64,000 nucleotides of DNA, from contig NZ_JBBEBZ010000185.1 in assembly GCF_040882075.1 (NCBI RefSeq), positions 1 through 64,000 of the forward strand, written 5' to 3'. The position numbers and the translations under genes were made by a program. Under the pieces are notes generated by a model. The model was not told where the DNA came from. It saw only the letters and a list, made by a program, of their open reading frames with translations, and searched no databases. This document shows positions 17,983 through 28,972 of this stretch, piece by piece (within the stretch, counting starts at the first letter, position 1; each line of letters opens with the position of its first letter). The stretch is from Nitriliruptor sp040882075 (GTDB lineage Bacteria > Actinomycetota > Nitriliruptoria > Nitriliruptorales > Nitriliruptoraceae).

Positions 17983-19143
17983 TTGAAGATCGACCTCGAC
18001 GCCCTGCGTCAGATCGAGCGCGAGAAGTCCATCGACTTCATCACCGTGGTCGAGGCCTTCGAGACCGCGATGGCCTCCGCCTACAAGCGCTCCCCTCAGG
18101 CCACCGGCGACGAAGCCCGTGTCATCGTCGACCGCGTCACCGGTGACGTGACCCTCTTCGCCCAGGAGCTCGACGACGAGGGCAACATCGTCAGCGAGTG
18201 GCAGGAGGAGCCGAAGGACTTCGGCCGCATCGTCGCCCAGACCGCCAAGCAGGTGCTGCTGCAGCGCCTGCGCGAGGCCGAGCGCGAGGCCACCTACGGC
18301 GAGTTCGTCGGCCGGGAGGGCGACATCATCGCCGGCCAGATCAGCCAGCAGGGCAACGTCACCCTGCTCGAGCTCGGCCGGACCGAAGCGCTGCTGCCCT
18401 ACTCCGAACAGATCCCCAACGAGCGGCTCGACCACGGTGCGCACGTGCGGGCCGTCGTGATCGAGGTGCGACGCCAGCTCAAGGGTTCGCAGATCGTGGC
18501 CTCGCGCACCCACCCGGCGCTCGTGGTCGGCCTGTTCGCGCTCGAGGTGCCCGAGATCGAGGAGGGCATCGTCGAGGTCCGCGGCATCGCCCGCGAGGCC
18601 GGCCACCGCACCAAGGTCGCCGTGATGTCCAACGACCCGCAGGTCGACCCGGTGGGCGCGTGCGTCGGCCCGGCCGGTCAGCGGGCGCGGGGGATCCAGA
18701 AGGAGCTCCACACCGAGGAGCTCGAGCGCATCGACATCGTGCGGTGGTCGGATGAGCCCGAGAGCCTGGTGGGCAACGCCCTGTCGCCCGCCAAGGTCAC
18801 CGACGTCTACCTCTACCCCGACGACGGCACGGCGCTCGTGATCGTGCCCGACTACCAGCTGTCGCTGGCCATCGGACGCGAGGGCCAGAACGCCCGCCTC
18901 GCGGCCCGGCTGACCGGGTGGCGCATCGACATCAAGTCCGAGTCGCAGTTCGCCGAGGAGCAGCGCGCCTTCCAGGAGGCGCTCGACGCCGGCCTGATCG
19001 ACGAGTACGGCAACCCCCTCTCCGACGAGGGGACCCAGGCCATCCAGGCCGCGTACGAGTCCGCCGAACAGGTCCGGCAGGCCAACTACGACGACTCGGA
19101 CGAGGAAGCACCGGCGACGACGCCGACGGAGGCCGACGCCTGA
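17983..19143 (+). CDS. nusA: Transcription termination/antitermination factor NusA
   Basis: RNA polymerase-associated factor controlling pausing, termination and antitermination. 386 residues from a TTG at 17983 preceded by GGAGG; the start gives MKIDLDALRQIEREKSID, the family N-terminus. NusA N-domain, S1 (about 130-200) and tandem KH domains (CVGPAGQRARGIQKEL and LSLAIGREGQNARLAARLTG) are present. The C-terminus is a short acidic stretch. The leader upstream of rimP could be where NusA regulates its own operon. Confidence 0.95.
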   Translation: MKIDLDALRQIEREKSIDFITVVEAFETAMASAYKRSPQATGDEARVIVDRVTGDVTLFAQELDDEGNIVSEWQEEPKDFGRIVAQTAKQVLLQRLREAEREATYGEFVGREGDIIAGQISQQGNVTLLELGRTEALLPYSEQIPNERLDHGAHVRAVVIEVRRQLKGSQIVASRTHPALVVGLFALEVPEIEEGIVEVRGIAREAGHRTKVAVMSNDPQVDPVGACVGPAGQRARGIQKELHTEELERIDIVRWSDEPESLVGNALSPAKVTDVYLYPDDGTALVIVPDYQLSLAIGREGQNARLAARLTGWRIDIKSESQFAEEQRAFQEALDAGLIDEYGNPLSDEGTQAIQAAYESAEQVRQANYDDSDEEAPATTPTEADA

Positions 19144-19254
19144 TCCACCCGCCGGCGCCGGTACCGCTCCGTGCGGGTCCGGTCCCGGCCGCCCGACGTG
19201 CGCCGCGCGTCGGTCGGATGTCCACCATGGTCCCACCGCCCGGAGGGAGTACCC

Positions 19255-19605
19255 TTGCAGCGCGAGATGCGCGAGCCTCGACCCACGGACGTGGGACCGG
19301 TGCGCACGTGCGTCGGTTGTCGTCGGACCCGGCCGAGGGATGAGCTGGCCCGGCTGGCACGGACCCCCGCGGGGGTCCGCTACGACCGGCGGCGACGCGC
19401 GTCCGGCAGGGGCGCGAACATCTGCCCCGAGCTCTCCTGCATCGAAGCCGCCGGTCAGCGCGGCGCCGGACCCGTCCGGCGGGCGCTCCGGGGGGCCCCC
19501 GAGACGGAGATCCGCGCGGCGCTCGACGAGCTCCGCTGCGAGGTCGCAGCACCCACCACGACCCGACCACGGGTCACCGGTAGCAACACCCCGAGCGCGG
19601 GGTGA
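19255..19605 (+). CDS. ylxR: YlxR family RNA-binding protein (DUF448)
   Basis: Small basic nucleic-acid-binding protein encoded between nusA and infB in most Gram-positives; in some bacteria it binds RNase P. 116 residues from the TTG at 19255 (GGAGGG 7 bases upstream). Signature RTCVGCRRTRPRDEL and the later GRGANICP are present. The C-terminal 25 residues are poorly conserved and run into the first of three hairpins, whose 3' arm overlaps the stop codon. Confidence 0.88.
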   Translation: MQREMREPRPTDVGPVRTCVGCRRTRPRDELARLARTPAGVRYDRRRRASGRGANICPELSCIEAAGQRGAGPVRRALRGAPETEIRAALDELRCEVAAPTTTRPRVTGSNTPSAG

Positions 19606-19660
19606 CGTCACAACACCCCGGAGATCGGGGTGACGCCCAAGCACCCCGCACCCCGGGGTG
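19587..19660 (+). repeat. Three tandem hairpins with identical stems between ylxR and infB
   Basis: Three copies of the stem CACCCCG / CGGGGTG: 19587-19604 (loop AGCG), 19614-19632 (loop GAGAT) and 19642-19660 (loop CACCC). Spacers are exactly 9 bases, so the period is 27-28 bases. Loops differ while stems are identical, suggesting that structure or stem sequence is selected. No T-run follows. They lie 41 bases before the infB GTG, so the likely role is in RNA processing, protein binding or control of infB translation. Confidence 0.75.
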
Positions 19661-19700
19661 GCCAGGCGCCCGAACACGGCGCCGTGAGGAGTTCCCGCAC

Positions 19701-22466
19701 GTGAGCGACAAGGTCCGCGTCTACGAGCTCGCCAAGGAGACCGGCCTCCACAACAAGGAGGTCCTCCGACGGCTGTCCGACCTCGGGATCGATGCGTCCT
19801 CGCACTCGTCCTCGGTCGCCGGCCCCGACGGCACCCGCTTCCGCGAATCGCTCGGCAAGAGCGAGACGGAGCGCAAGGCCGAGGATGAGGCGCGCAAGGA
19901 CAAGGAGCGCGCGGAGCTCGAGCGGTACCGCTCGATGCAGGCCGCAGCGCCGCCCGAGGGCAAGAAGGCCGCCAAGGTCCTCCCGCCCCACCTTCGCGGT
20001 CAGCAGGACGGCGGAACGGGCGCGGGAGCATCGTCGCCGCCGGCCACGCCGCCCGCTGCCCCTCCCGCCAGCCCGCCCGCGGCTGACGCACCCGCCGCAC
20101 CCGCCGCGGCGGCCGGCTCCCCGCCGTCCGCGCCGTCCGCGACCCCTCCGGCCGCCGGCGACGAAGGTGCTGCACCGCCCGCGACGCCCCCGGCCAAACG
20201 GATGCCCGGCGCGCCGCCACCACGCCTCAAGCCCGGCGAGGTGCCCCTGCGTCCGCCGTCGGCACGTCCACCGGCGTCGCCGACCGCCACGGGTGACTCG
20301 CCAGAGGCACGCCGTCGGGCCGAGCAGAACCTGCCGCAGACCGGCTCCGGCCGGCGTTCGATCCCGCCGCCGCTGCGTTCCGCGCCGGCGCGTCCCCAAC
20401 CTGTTCCGGGTCAGCCGCCGGCTGGCCGCGGTGGTCCGCCGCAGCGCGGCGGCCCGGGTGGTCCCGGTGGTCCGCGTCCCGGTCCCGGTGGCGCACGCCC
20501 CGGTCCGAGCTCGCCCTACCGCTCGGCTCCGGGCGGCGGTCCGCGTCCCGGCGGCGGTCCCGGTGGTCCCGGCGGCGGTCCCGGTGGCCCCGGCGGAGGT
20601 CCTCCCGGCCCCGGCGGCAAGCGTCGCAAGAAGAAGCGCGAGAAGCAGTCGCCCGCGGAGCAGGAGCTCTCGCGGGGTCCGATGCGTCGTGACGTCCCGC
20701 TCGAGGAACAGATCACCGTCGACCGCGTCGAGGTGCTCTCGGGCATCACCGTCGGTGAGCTCGCCGACAAGCTGAACGTCGCCGGCGCGGCCCTCGTCAA
20801 GAAGCTGTTCGAGATGGGCGAGATGGCGACCGTGCAGCAGACGCTGCCGGACGACACCGTCGAGATCCTCGGTGCCGACCTCGGCTTCGACGTCTACTTC
20901 ATGTCCGAGGAGGAGCTCGAGTTCGGTATCGAAGCCCCCGAGGACCCCGAGAACCTCGAGGACCGGCCCCCGATCATCACCGTCATGGGGCACGTCGACC
21001 ACGGCAAGACCCTGCTGCTCGACGCCATCCGCGAGACCGACGTCGTGGCCGGGGAGGCGGGTGGCATCACCCAGCACATCGGCGCGTACCAGATCCGCCA
21101 CGCCGACCGCACGATCACCTTCATCGACACCCCGGGTCACGAGGCCTTCACGGCCATGCGTGCCCGTGGTGCGCAGGTGACCGACGTCGCGATCCTCGTC
21201 GTGGCCGCCAACGACGGCGTCATGCCGCAGACCGTCGAGGCGCTCACCCACGCCAAGGCGGCCGGGGTGCCGATCGTCGTCGCGATCAACAAGATCGACG
21301 TCGAGGGAGCTGACCCGAACAAGGTCAAGACCCAGCTGACCGAGCACGACCTCATCGCCGAGGACTTCGGTGGCGATGTCCCGATGGTCGAGATCTCGGC
21401 GCTCAAGCGTCTGGGTCTCGAGGACCTGATCGAGGTGGTGCTGCTCCAGGCCGACCTTCTCGAGCTGCAGGCCAACCCGGACAAGGACGCTCGCGGTCGC
21501 GTCGTCGAGGCCCACCTCGACCGGGGCCGTGGTCCGGTCGCCACCGTGCTGGTCCAGGCCGGCACGCTCCGACGCGGGGACATCCTCGTGGCCGGGACGG
21601 CGGACGGCAAGATCCGCGCCATGTTCGACGAGAACGGCGACGACGTCACCGAGGCCCTGCCGGCGCGACCGGTGCAGGTCATCGGCCTCAACGACGTGCC
21701 GGAAGCCGGCGACGAGTTCCGCGTCGTCGACGCCGAGCGGTTCGCCCGCGACGTGGCCGAACGCCGGTCCGCCCGCGAGCGTCGCAAGGAGCTCGCCGAC
21801 CGTCGCCCCTCGACCCTCGAGGAGTTCACCTCGGCGGTACAAGCTGGCGACAAGGCGACCCTCAACGTCATCATCAAGGCCGACGTGTCGGGTTCCGCCG
21901 AGGCGCTCGAGGACGCGCTCCTCAAGCTCGAACTCGACGAGGTGCAGGTCCGGGTCATCAGCAAGGGCGTCGGTGCCATCACCCAGGCCGACGTCCGGCT
22001 CGCGGACGCGTCGGACGCCATCATCGTGGCGTTCAACGTCCGCCCCGGTCCGAACGCCCGCGACGAGATCGCACGCTCGGGTGTGGACGTCCGCACCTAC
22101 CGCATCATCTACGAGGCGATCGAGGACATCGAGCGTGCGGTCAAGGGGCTGCTGGCTCCCGAATTCCGCGAGCAGATCATCGGCGAGGCCGAGGTCCGCG
22201 AGATCTTCAAGGTGCCGCGCATCGGGTTCGTCTTCGGCTGCATGGTCACCTCGGGTGTCGTGCGTCGCGAGGCCGGCATCCGCGTCATCCGCGAGGGTGT
22301 CGTCATCGCCGACGACAACAAGATGTCGTCGCTGCGCCGGTTCAAGGACGACGTCAACGAGGTCCGTGACGGGTTCGAGTGCGGTATCGGGCTCGACAAG
22401 TTCCAGGACATCAAGGAGGGGGACGTCATCGAGGCCTTCGAGACCGTCGAGGTCGAGCGCGACTGA
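19701..22466 (+). CDS. infB: Translation initiation factor IF-2
   Basis: GTPase that brings initiator tRNA to the 30S subunit. 921 residues from the GTG at 19701, which gives the IF2 N-domain start (KVRVYELAKETGLHNKEVL). Residues about 75-325 form a very Pro/Ala/Gly-rich linker. G-domain motifs: GHVDHGKT near 430, DTPGHEAF and NKID. IF2 domains II-IV follow and end IEAFETVEVERD. An in-frame GTG at 19602 would add 33 low-complexity residues across the hairpins; it lacks family similarity and is not used. Confidence 0.96.
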   Translation: MSDKVRVYELAKETGLHNKEVLRRLSDLGIDASSHSSSVAGPDGTRFRESLGKSETERKAEDEARKDKERAELERYRSMQAAAPPEGKKAAKVLPPHLRGQQDGGTGAGASSPPATPPAAPPASPPAADAPAAPAAAAGSPPSAPSATPPAAGDEGAAPPATPPAKRMPGAPPPRLKPGEVPLRPPSARPPASPTATGDSPEARRRAEQNLPQTGSGRRSIPPPLRSAPARPQPVPGQPPAGRGGPPQRGGPGGPGGPRPGPGGARPGPSSPYRSAPGGGPRPGGGPGGPGGGPGGPGGGPPGPGGKRRKKKREKQSPAEQELSRGPMRRDVPLEEQITVDRVEVLSGITVGELADKLNVAGAALVKKLFEMGEMATVQQTLPDDTVEILGADLGFDVYFMSEEELEFGIEAPEDPENLEDRPPIITVMGHVDHGKTLLLDAIRETDVVAGEAGGITQHIGAYQIRHADRTITFIDTPGHEAFTAMRARGAQVTDVAILVVAANDGVMPQTVEALTHAKAAGVPIVVAINKIDVEGADPNKVKTQLTEHDLIAEDFGGDVPMVEISALKRLGLEDLIEVVLLQADLLELQANPDKDARGRVVEAHLDRGRGPVATVLVQAGTLRRGDILVAGTADGKIRAMFDENGDDVTEALPARPVQVIGLNDVPEAGDEFRVVDAERFARDVAERRSARERRKELADRRPSTLEEFTSAVQAGDKATLNVIIKADVSGSAEALEDALLKLELDEVQVRVISKGVGAITQADVRLADASDAIIVAFNVRPGPNARDEIARSGVDVRTYRIIYEAIEDIERAVKGLLAPEFREQIIGEAEVREIFKVPRIGFVFGCMVTSGVVRREAGIRVIREGVVIADDNKMSSLRRFKDDVNEVRDGFECGIGLDKFQDIKEGDVIEAFETVEVERD

Positions 22467-22569
22467 TCCACACCTCAGCTGAGGTCCCCGTGCTGACGGC
22501 CCCGCCACGCGGGGCCGTCAGCCGTCCGGGCCGGTTCACTCGAACACACCAGCACCGAGGAGGGCGAAG

Positions 22570-22899
22570 GTGGCACGTGACGATGCCGGTCGCGTCCACC
22601 ACGGGGTGGCGCGCGTCGATCTCCACCTGCCGGGCATCGACTCGCTGAAGGGCAAGCGGGCCCTCGTGAAGGCCACGATCGCCCGGCTGCAGAACGACCT
22701 CGGCTGCGCCGTCGCCGAGGTCGGCTACCAGGAGCGCTGGCAGCGAGCGGCGCTCGGTATCAGCACCGTCAGCGGCAGCGCCACCGGCGTCGACCGCGTC
22801 CTCGACCGCCTGACGGCCATCGTCGAACGTGACCCCCGGGTCGAGGTCATCGACGTGGTCGACGTGGTCGACGTGCTCGACGCCGACCCACCGCTCTAG
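22570..22899 (+). CDS. ylxP: YlxP-like protein (DUF503)
   Basis: 109-residue DUF503 protein found between infB and rbfA in Gram-positive bacteria; biochemical role unknown. Family core: HLPGIDSLKGKRALVK and LGCAVAEVGYQERWQRAALGI. The C-terminus contains a small tandem repeat (VVDVVDVLD), encoded by three near-identical 9-base units. GTG start. Confidence 0.87.
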   Translation: MARDDAGRVHHGVARVDLHLPGIDSLKGKRALVKATIARLQNDLGCAVAEVGYQERWQRAALGISTVSGSATGVDRVLDRLTAIVERDPRVEVIDVVDVVDVLDADPPL

Positions 22900-22929
22900 A
22901 CCGAACCACCGCACCGACAGGAGCCCACC

Positions 22930-23412
22930 GTGGCCAGGAAGCGCAACCCGCGGGTCGACAAGGCCGTCCGTGAAGCCGTCGCCGACCTCGTCGACAGCGA
23001 GGTGGCGGACCCGCGCCTGGCGTTCGTCACCTTCACCGAGGCGCAGGTGACCCCCGACCACGAGCACGCGCTGGTCTTCTACTCGACCCTGGACCCGGGG
23101 GTGCTGTCCTCCGACCCCCGTCGTACCCGCGGTGATCGGGTCCCGACCGCCGCCGAGGTCGCCGATGGCCTCGCCTCGGTCGCCCCGCGCCTGCAGGGAC
23201 GTGTGTCGCGCCGCGCCAAGCTGCGCACCACACCTGAGCTGACCTTCGAGCCGGACCCGGTGGTCGAACAGGCCTCCCGCGTCGAGGACCTGCTCCGCCG
23301 CATCGAACCGGTGGTCCCGGTCGAGGGCGCGCAGCCGACCGGCGAGTACGACGAGGGTCGCGTGCGTGACGACGCGGCCGACGACGAGCCGACCGACGAC
23401 GCTCCGTCGTGA
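22930..23412 (+). CDS. rbfA: 30S ribosome-binding factor RbfA
   Basis: Cold-shock and 16S rRNA maturation factor binding the 30S subunit. KH-like core: NPRVDKAVREAVADLVDSEV, RLAFVTFTEAQVTPD, and RAKLRTTPELTFEPD. 160 residues; longer than the usual ~120 because of a hydrophilic insertion near residue 60 and an acidic C-terminus. GTG start; overlaps the next gene by 4 bases. Confidence 0.93.
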   Translation: MARKRNPRVDKAVREAVADLVDSEVADPRLAFVTFTEAQVTPDHEHALVFYSTLDPGVLSSDPRRTRGDRVPTAAEVADGLASVAPRLQGRVSRRAKLRTTPELTFEPDPVVEQASRVEDLLRRIEPVVPVEGAQPTGEYDEGRVRDDAADDEPTDDAPS

Positions 23413-24443
23413 CGGTGACCGAGATCGCCTCGCCGTGGTTGACCGACCTCGACCCGCGCGCGGTCGACGAGGTCGTCGCGCGGCTGCAGGACGCTGCCGA
23501 CCACGGTCGGACCGTCGTGATCGCGGCGCACATCGGTCCCGATGGGGACGCGCTCGGTGCCGCGCTCGCGTTGCACCTCGCCCTGTCCCGTCGCGGGGCG
23601 CGGACGCTGCCGACGTGGGGTGAGGAGCCGTTGCGCGTCCCAGCCGCCTACGCCGACCTCCCGGGGATCGACGATCTGGTCGCCCCCTCCGACATCCCCG
23701 TCGACGAGGTCGATCTGCTCGTGAGCGTCGACTCGGCGTCGGTCTCACGGCTCGGCGCCTTGCAGCCGCTGCTCGCGGCCGGCGCGCCGGTCATCGTCAT
23801 CGACCACCACCCGACCAACACCCGGTTCGGGACGGTGCACCTCGTGGCAGCGCGCGCCGCGGCGACGGTGGTCATCGTCGACGAGCTGCTCCGCCGGCTC
23901 GACGTCGACCTCGACGTCGACCTCGCCACGTGCCTGTACGTCGGCCTGGTGACCGACACGGGACGATTCCAGCACGCGACGACCGACCGGGCGGCGATGG
24001 AGCTCGGGGGACGCTTGATCGAGGCCGGCGTCGCGCACGAGGAGCTCACCCGCCGCCTGTTCGGCACCCGGACCGTCGGTGAACTCACGCTGCTCGCCCG
24101 AGCGCTCGAACGTCTGACGTTCGTTCCCGAGGCACGGCTCGTGCACGCGCACGTGACGGCGGAGGACGCGACCGAGGCCGGCGCTGGCCTCGAGGCAACC
24201 GAAGCGATCATCGACGTCGTCCGCACCGCTGACGTCGCCGAGGTCGCGATGGTCGGGCGGCAGGAGACGACCGGCGCCTGGCGGATCAGCCTCCGCTCAC
24301 GTGGCGCGATCGACGTCGGCGTGGTCGCGGCACGGTTCGACGGGGGTGGCCACGAACGCGCGGCGGGGTTCACGGCCGAGGGCACCTTCGACGAGGTCGT
24401 CGACCGCCTCGTCGCGGTTCTCGAGGAGGTCCGCGGTGGCTAG
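23409..24443 (+). CDS. nrnA: DHH/DHHA1 phosphoesterase, NrnA-like oligoribonuclease
   Basis: Manganese phosphoesterase that degrades nano-RNA and dephosphorylates pAp. 344 residues. Catalytic motifs: AAHIGPDGDALGA (DxD), VIDHHPTNTRFG (DHH) and the C-terminal DHHA1 motif FDGGGHERAAGF. Position between rbfA and truB is standard for Actinobacteria. GTGA overlap with rbfA and an 8-base overlap with truB imply translational coupling. Confidence 0.92.
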   Translation: MTVTEIASPWLTDLDPRAVDEVVARLQDAADHGRTVVIAAHIGPDGDALGAALALHLALSRRGARTLPTWGEEPLRVPAAYADLPGIDDLVAPSDIPVDEVDLLVSVDSASVSRLGALQPLLAAGAPVIVIDHHPTNTRFGTVHLVAARAAATVVIVDELLRRLDVDLDVDLATCLYVGLVTDTGRFQHATTDRAAMELGGRLIEAGVAHEELTRRLFGTRTVGELTLLARALERLTFVPEARLVHAHVTAEDATEAGAGLEATEAIIDVVRTADVAEVAMVGRQETTGAWRISLRSRGAIDVGVVAARFDGGGHERAAGFTAEGTFDEVVDRLVAVLEEVRGG

Positions 24444-25428
24444 GCGACGTCGCGAAGGTGAACCCGATCGTGCCGGGGTCCTGCTCGTCGACAAGGACCT
24501 CGGGCCGACGTCGCACGACGTGGTCCAGGACGTCCGCCGAGCGGCGGGCCAGCGCCGCGTCGGCCACACGGGCACGCTCGACCCGGCCGCCACCGGCGTC
24601 CTGGTCGCCTGCCTCGGACGCGCCACCAAGCTCGTGCCGTTCCTCCAGCAGGCGGGGACCAAGACCTACGCGGCGCGGATGGTGCTCGGCGTCGAGACCA
24701 CCTCCCAGGACGCGCAGGGCGAGGTCGTCGCTCGGACCCCCGCGGGCCACGTCGACGAACGGACCTTCTGTGAGGTTCTGACCCGGTTCGTCGGTGACCT
24801 CGATCAGGTCCCGCCGATGGTCTCCGCCGTCCGCGTCGGTGGGGAACGCCTGCACGAGATCGCCCGTCGCGGTGAGGTCGTGGAACGTGAGCCCCGCCGG
24901 GTGACGGTGCACGACCTCATCCTCGACGGGTACGGCGGATCGGATCCGGACCACCCGGAGGCGTCCTTCCTCGTGACCTGCTCGGCGGGTACCTACGTGC
25001 GCACCCTGGCCCACGACGTCGGTGCGGCGCTCGGGGTCGGCGGCAGCCTGACCGCGCTCCGACGGGTGGCCAACGGTCCGTTCACCGTCGACGAGTCGCA
25101 CACGATCGCCGCCGTGCGTGAGGCTGCCGAGCAGGGACAGCTCGACGCGCTCCTGCTCGATCCGCTCACCGCCGTCTCCCGCGCCCTGCCGACGGTCGAG
25201 GTGACCGACGACGACCTCGTCCGCCGGCTCGCCCACGGCGGCAAGCTCCCCACCTCGCTGCTCGAGCCTGCCCTCGGGTCCGGCTACCAGGGTCCGGTCG
25301 CGGTGCGGTCCGGGCAGCTCCTGGTCGGCGTCTACGCTCCGTCGGGTGCCGAGTCGCGCGCGGAGCTGGTGTGGACGCGGCCGGAGGAGCTCGGTCCCGC
25401 ACCCGACAGCCGCCCGGAGGACGTGTGA
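24436..25428 (+). CDS. truB: tRNA pseudouridine(55) synthase
   Basis: Makes pseudouridine 55 in the T-loop of tRNAs. 330 residues from a GTG inside the end of nrnA. Catalytic aspartate in GHTGTLDPAATGVL; substrate-binding YAARMVLGVETTSQDAQGE, QVPPMVSAVRVGGERLHEIA and CSAGTYVRTLAHDVG are typical. A C-terminal extension after residue 270 may be a degenerate PUA-like domain. Confidence 0.95.
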   Translation: MARRRREGEPDRAGVLLVDKDLGPTSHDVVQDVRRAAGQRRVGHTGTLDPAATGVLVACLGRATKLVPFLQQAGTKTYAARMVLGVETTSQDAQGEVVARTPAGHVDERTFCEVLTRFVGDLDQVPPMVSAVRVGGERLHEIARRGEVVEREPRRVTVHDLILDGYGGSDPDHPEASFLVTCSAGTYVRTLAHDVGAALGVGGSLTALRRVANGPFTVDESHTIAAVREAAEQGQLDALLLDPLTAVSRALPTVEVTDDDLVRRLAHGGKLPTSLLEPALGSGYQGPVAVRSGQLLVGVYAPSGAESRAELVWTRPEELGPAPDSRPEDV

Positions 25429-26384
25429 ACGTCGGTCCGCACGACGTCGGTCCGCCGGCGGTCGTTCACGGGCTCGAGGAGGTCGTCGAGGGGCCCTCGG
25501 TGGTGACCATCGGCAACTTCGACGGGGTCCACCGCGGCCACCGGGTCCTGCTGCGCCGCGCCGTGGACGCAGCCAGTGATCAGCAGGTCCGCTCGGTCGC
25601 CGTGACCTTCGACCCGCACCCCGCGGCGGTGCTCCGCCCGGGGACCGAACCGCTGGCGATCCAGCCGCTCGAGGCTCGCATCGACCAGATGCTCGGCGTC
25701 GGCGTGGACCTCGTCCTGGTGCTGGCCTTCACCACGGGGCTGTCGTCGCTCGGTCCCGACGTGTTCCTCGAGAAGGTGCTCGTCGAGCGGCTGCAGGCCA
25801 CCAAGGTGATCGTCGGCGCCAACTTCCGGTTCGGTCACAAAGCCGCGGGCGACGTGATCACCCTGACCGACGCGGGGGAGCGCTACGGCTTCGCGACCGA
25901 GGCGGTGACCCTCATCGAGCTCGATGGTGCCCCGATCAGCTCCAGCGAGGTGCGTCGGCGCATCGGCGAGGAGGGTGACCTCGCGTGGGCGAACCGCGCG
26001 CTCGGACGCCCGTTCAACCTCGCTGGCGAGGTCGTCCGCGGCGATCAGCGGGGGCGCACCATCGGTTTCCCGACCGCGAACGTCGACATCCCCGCCGGTC
26101 GGCTCCTGCCGGCGAACGGGGTCTACGCCGGCGTCGCCACCGTGGGCGACCGGCGTTACGGCGCGGTGACCAACGTCGGGACGCGGCCGACCTTCGACGG
26201 TGACGGCATCATCGTCGAGGTCCACCTGCTCGATCACGAAGCCGACCTGTACGGCCAGTACCTCGACGTCACCTTCCTGTACCGGCTGCGCGGCGAACGA
26301 CGGTTCGACGGGCTCGAGGCGCTCCGCGCCCAGATCGCCGCCGACGCCGCCGAAGCCCGCGACCTCGTGGCCTCCGAGCTCTGA
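25425..26384 (+). CDS. ribF: Bifunctional riboflavin kinase / FAD synthetase
   Basis: Makes FMN and FAD from riboflavin. 319 residues from the GTG overlapping the truB stop. The nucleotidyltransferase half has TIGNFDGVHRGHRVLL and FRFGHKAAGD; the kinase half has RGRTIGFPTANVD and TNVGTRPTF. It supplies FAD for flavoenzymes such as the ThyX-like protein in this window. End of the rimP operon. Confidence 0.95.
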   Translation: MNVGPHDVGPPAVVHGLEEVVEGPSVVTIGNFDGVHRGHRVLLRRAVDAASDQQVRSVAVTFDPHPAAVLRPGTEPLAIQPLEARIDQMLGVGVDLVLVLAFTTGLSSLGPDVFLEKVLVERLQATKVIVGANFRFGHKAAGDVITLTDAGERYGFATEAVTLIELDGAPISSSEVRRRIGEEGDLAWANRALGRPFNLAGEVVRGDQRGRTIGFPTANVDIPAGRLLPANGVYAGVATVGDRRYGAVTNVGTRPTFDGDGIIVEVHLLDHEADLYGQYLDVTFLYRLRGERRFDGLEALRAQIAADAAEARDLVASEL

Positions 26385-26704
26385 CCCTCGGCTCCGCCAC
26401 CCGGGTCCCGGCTCGGTGTCAGCGGCCGGTGCGCGGTCGACCCGTACCGCGCCAGGACGTGAGCGGGCGGGTCCCAGCCTCCGAGGATGTCCATCTGCCC
26501 GCGGGCGGCCGCAGGGGGCGTTGCCGCCAGGACGCCTCCTCCGCGGGCGAACGGGTCCAGCCTCCGGCCGCGGTGTGACGGGGGCGTTCCGGGGGAGGGT
26601 GGGGGGCCCACGGGTCGTGGGAGCGACAGACCTGACGCGCAGGGCGAACGCATCGCGGTGACGCTCTAGCCTGGCTCCGACGTCCTCGGCGACACGGAGA
26701 CACG
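26385..26704 (+). other. 320-base intergenic stretch with imperfect direct repeat
   Basis: No credible gene. Two related segments at 26463-26483 and 26543-26566 share gcgggc-(gaa)-cgggtcc-(c)-agcctccg. A short hairpin CCCACG/CGTGGG is at 26607-26621. Nothing matches a tRNA or a known small RNA. Confidence 0.5.
26667..26672 (+). promoter_or_regulatory. Candidate -10 box upstream of the UvrA-like gene
   Basis: TAGCCT, identical to the box before pyrH, 33 bases before the ATG. Confidence 0.35.

Positions 26705-28972
<2,268 letters not shown>

Noticed and set aside
19602..19700. Upstream GTG start extending infB through the hairpins
   Set aside because: The added residues are low-complexity and unlike IF-2; GTG at 19701 matches the conserved N-terminus.
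19608..22508. Long open frame opposite infB (966 codons)
   Set aside because: It is the antisense of a clear IF-2 gene; long antisense frames are expected at this GC content and the protein has no recognisable domain.
26463..26566. Imperfect repeat before the UvrA-like gene as a small RNA
   Set aside because: Only two short degenerate copies and no strong fold or promoter-terminator pair; kept as an intergenic note only.
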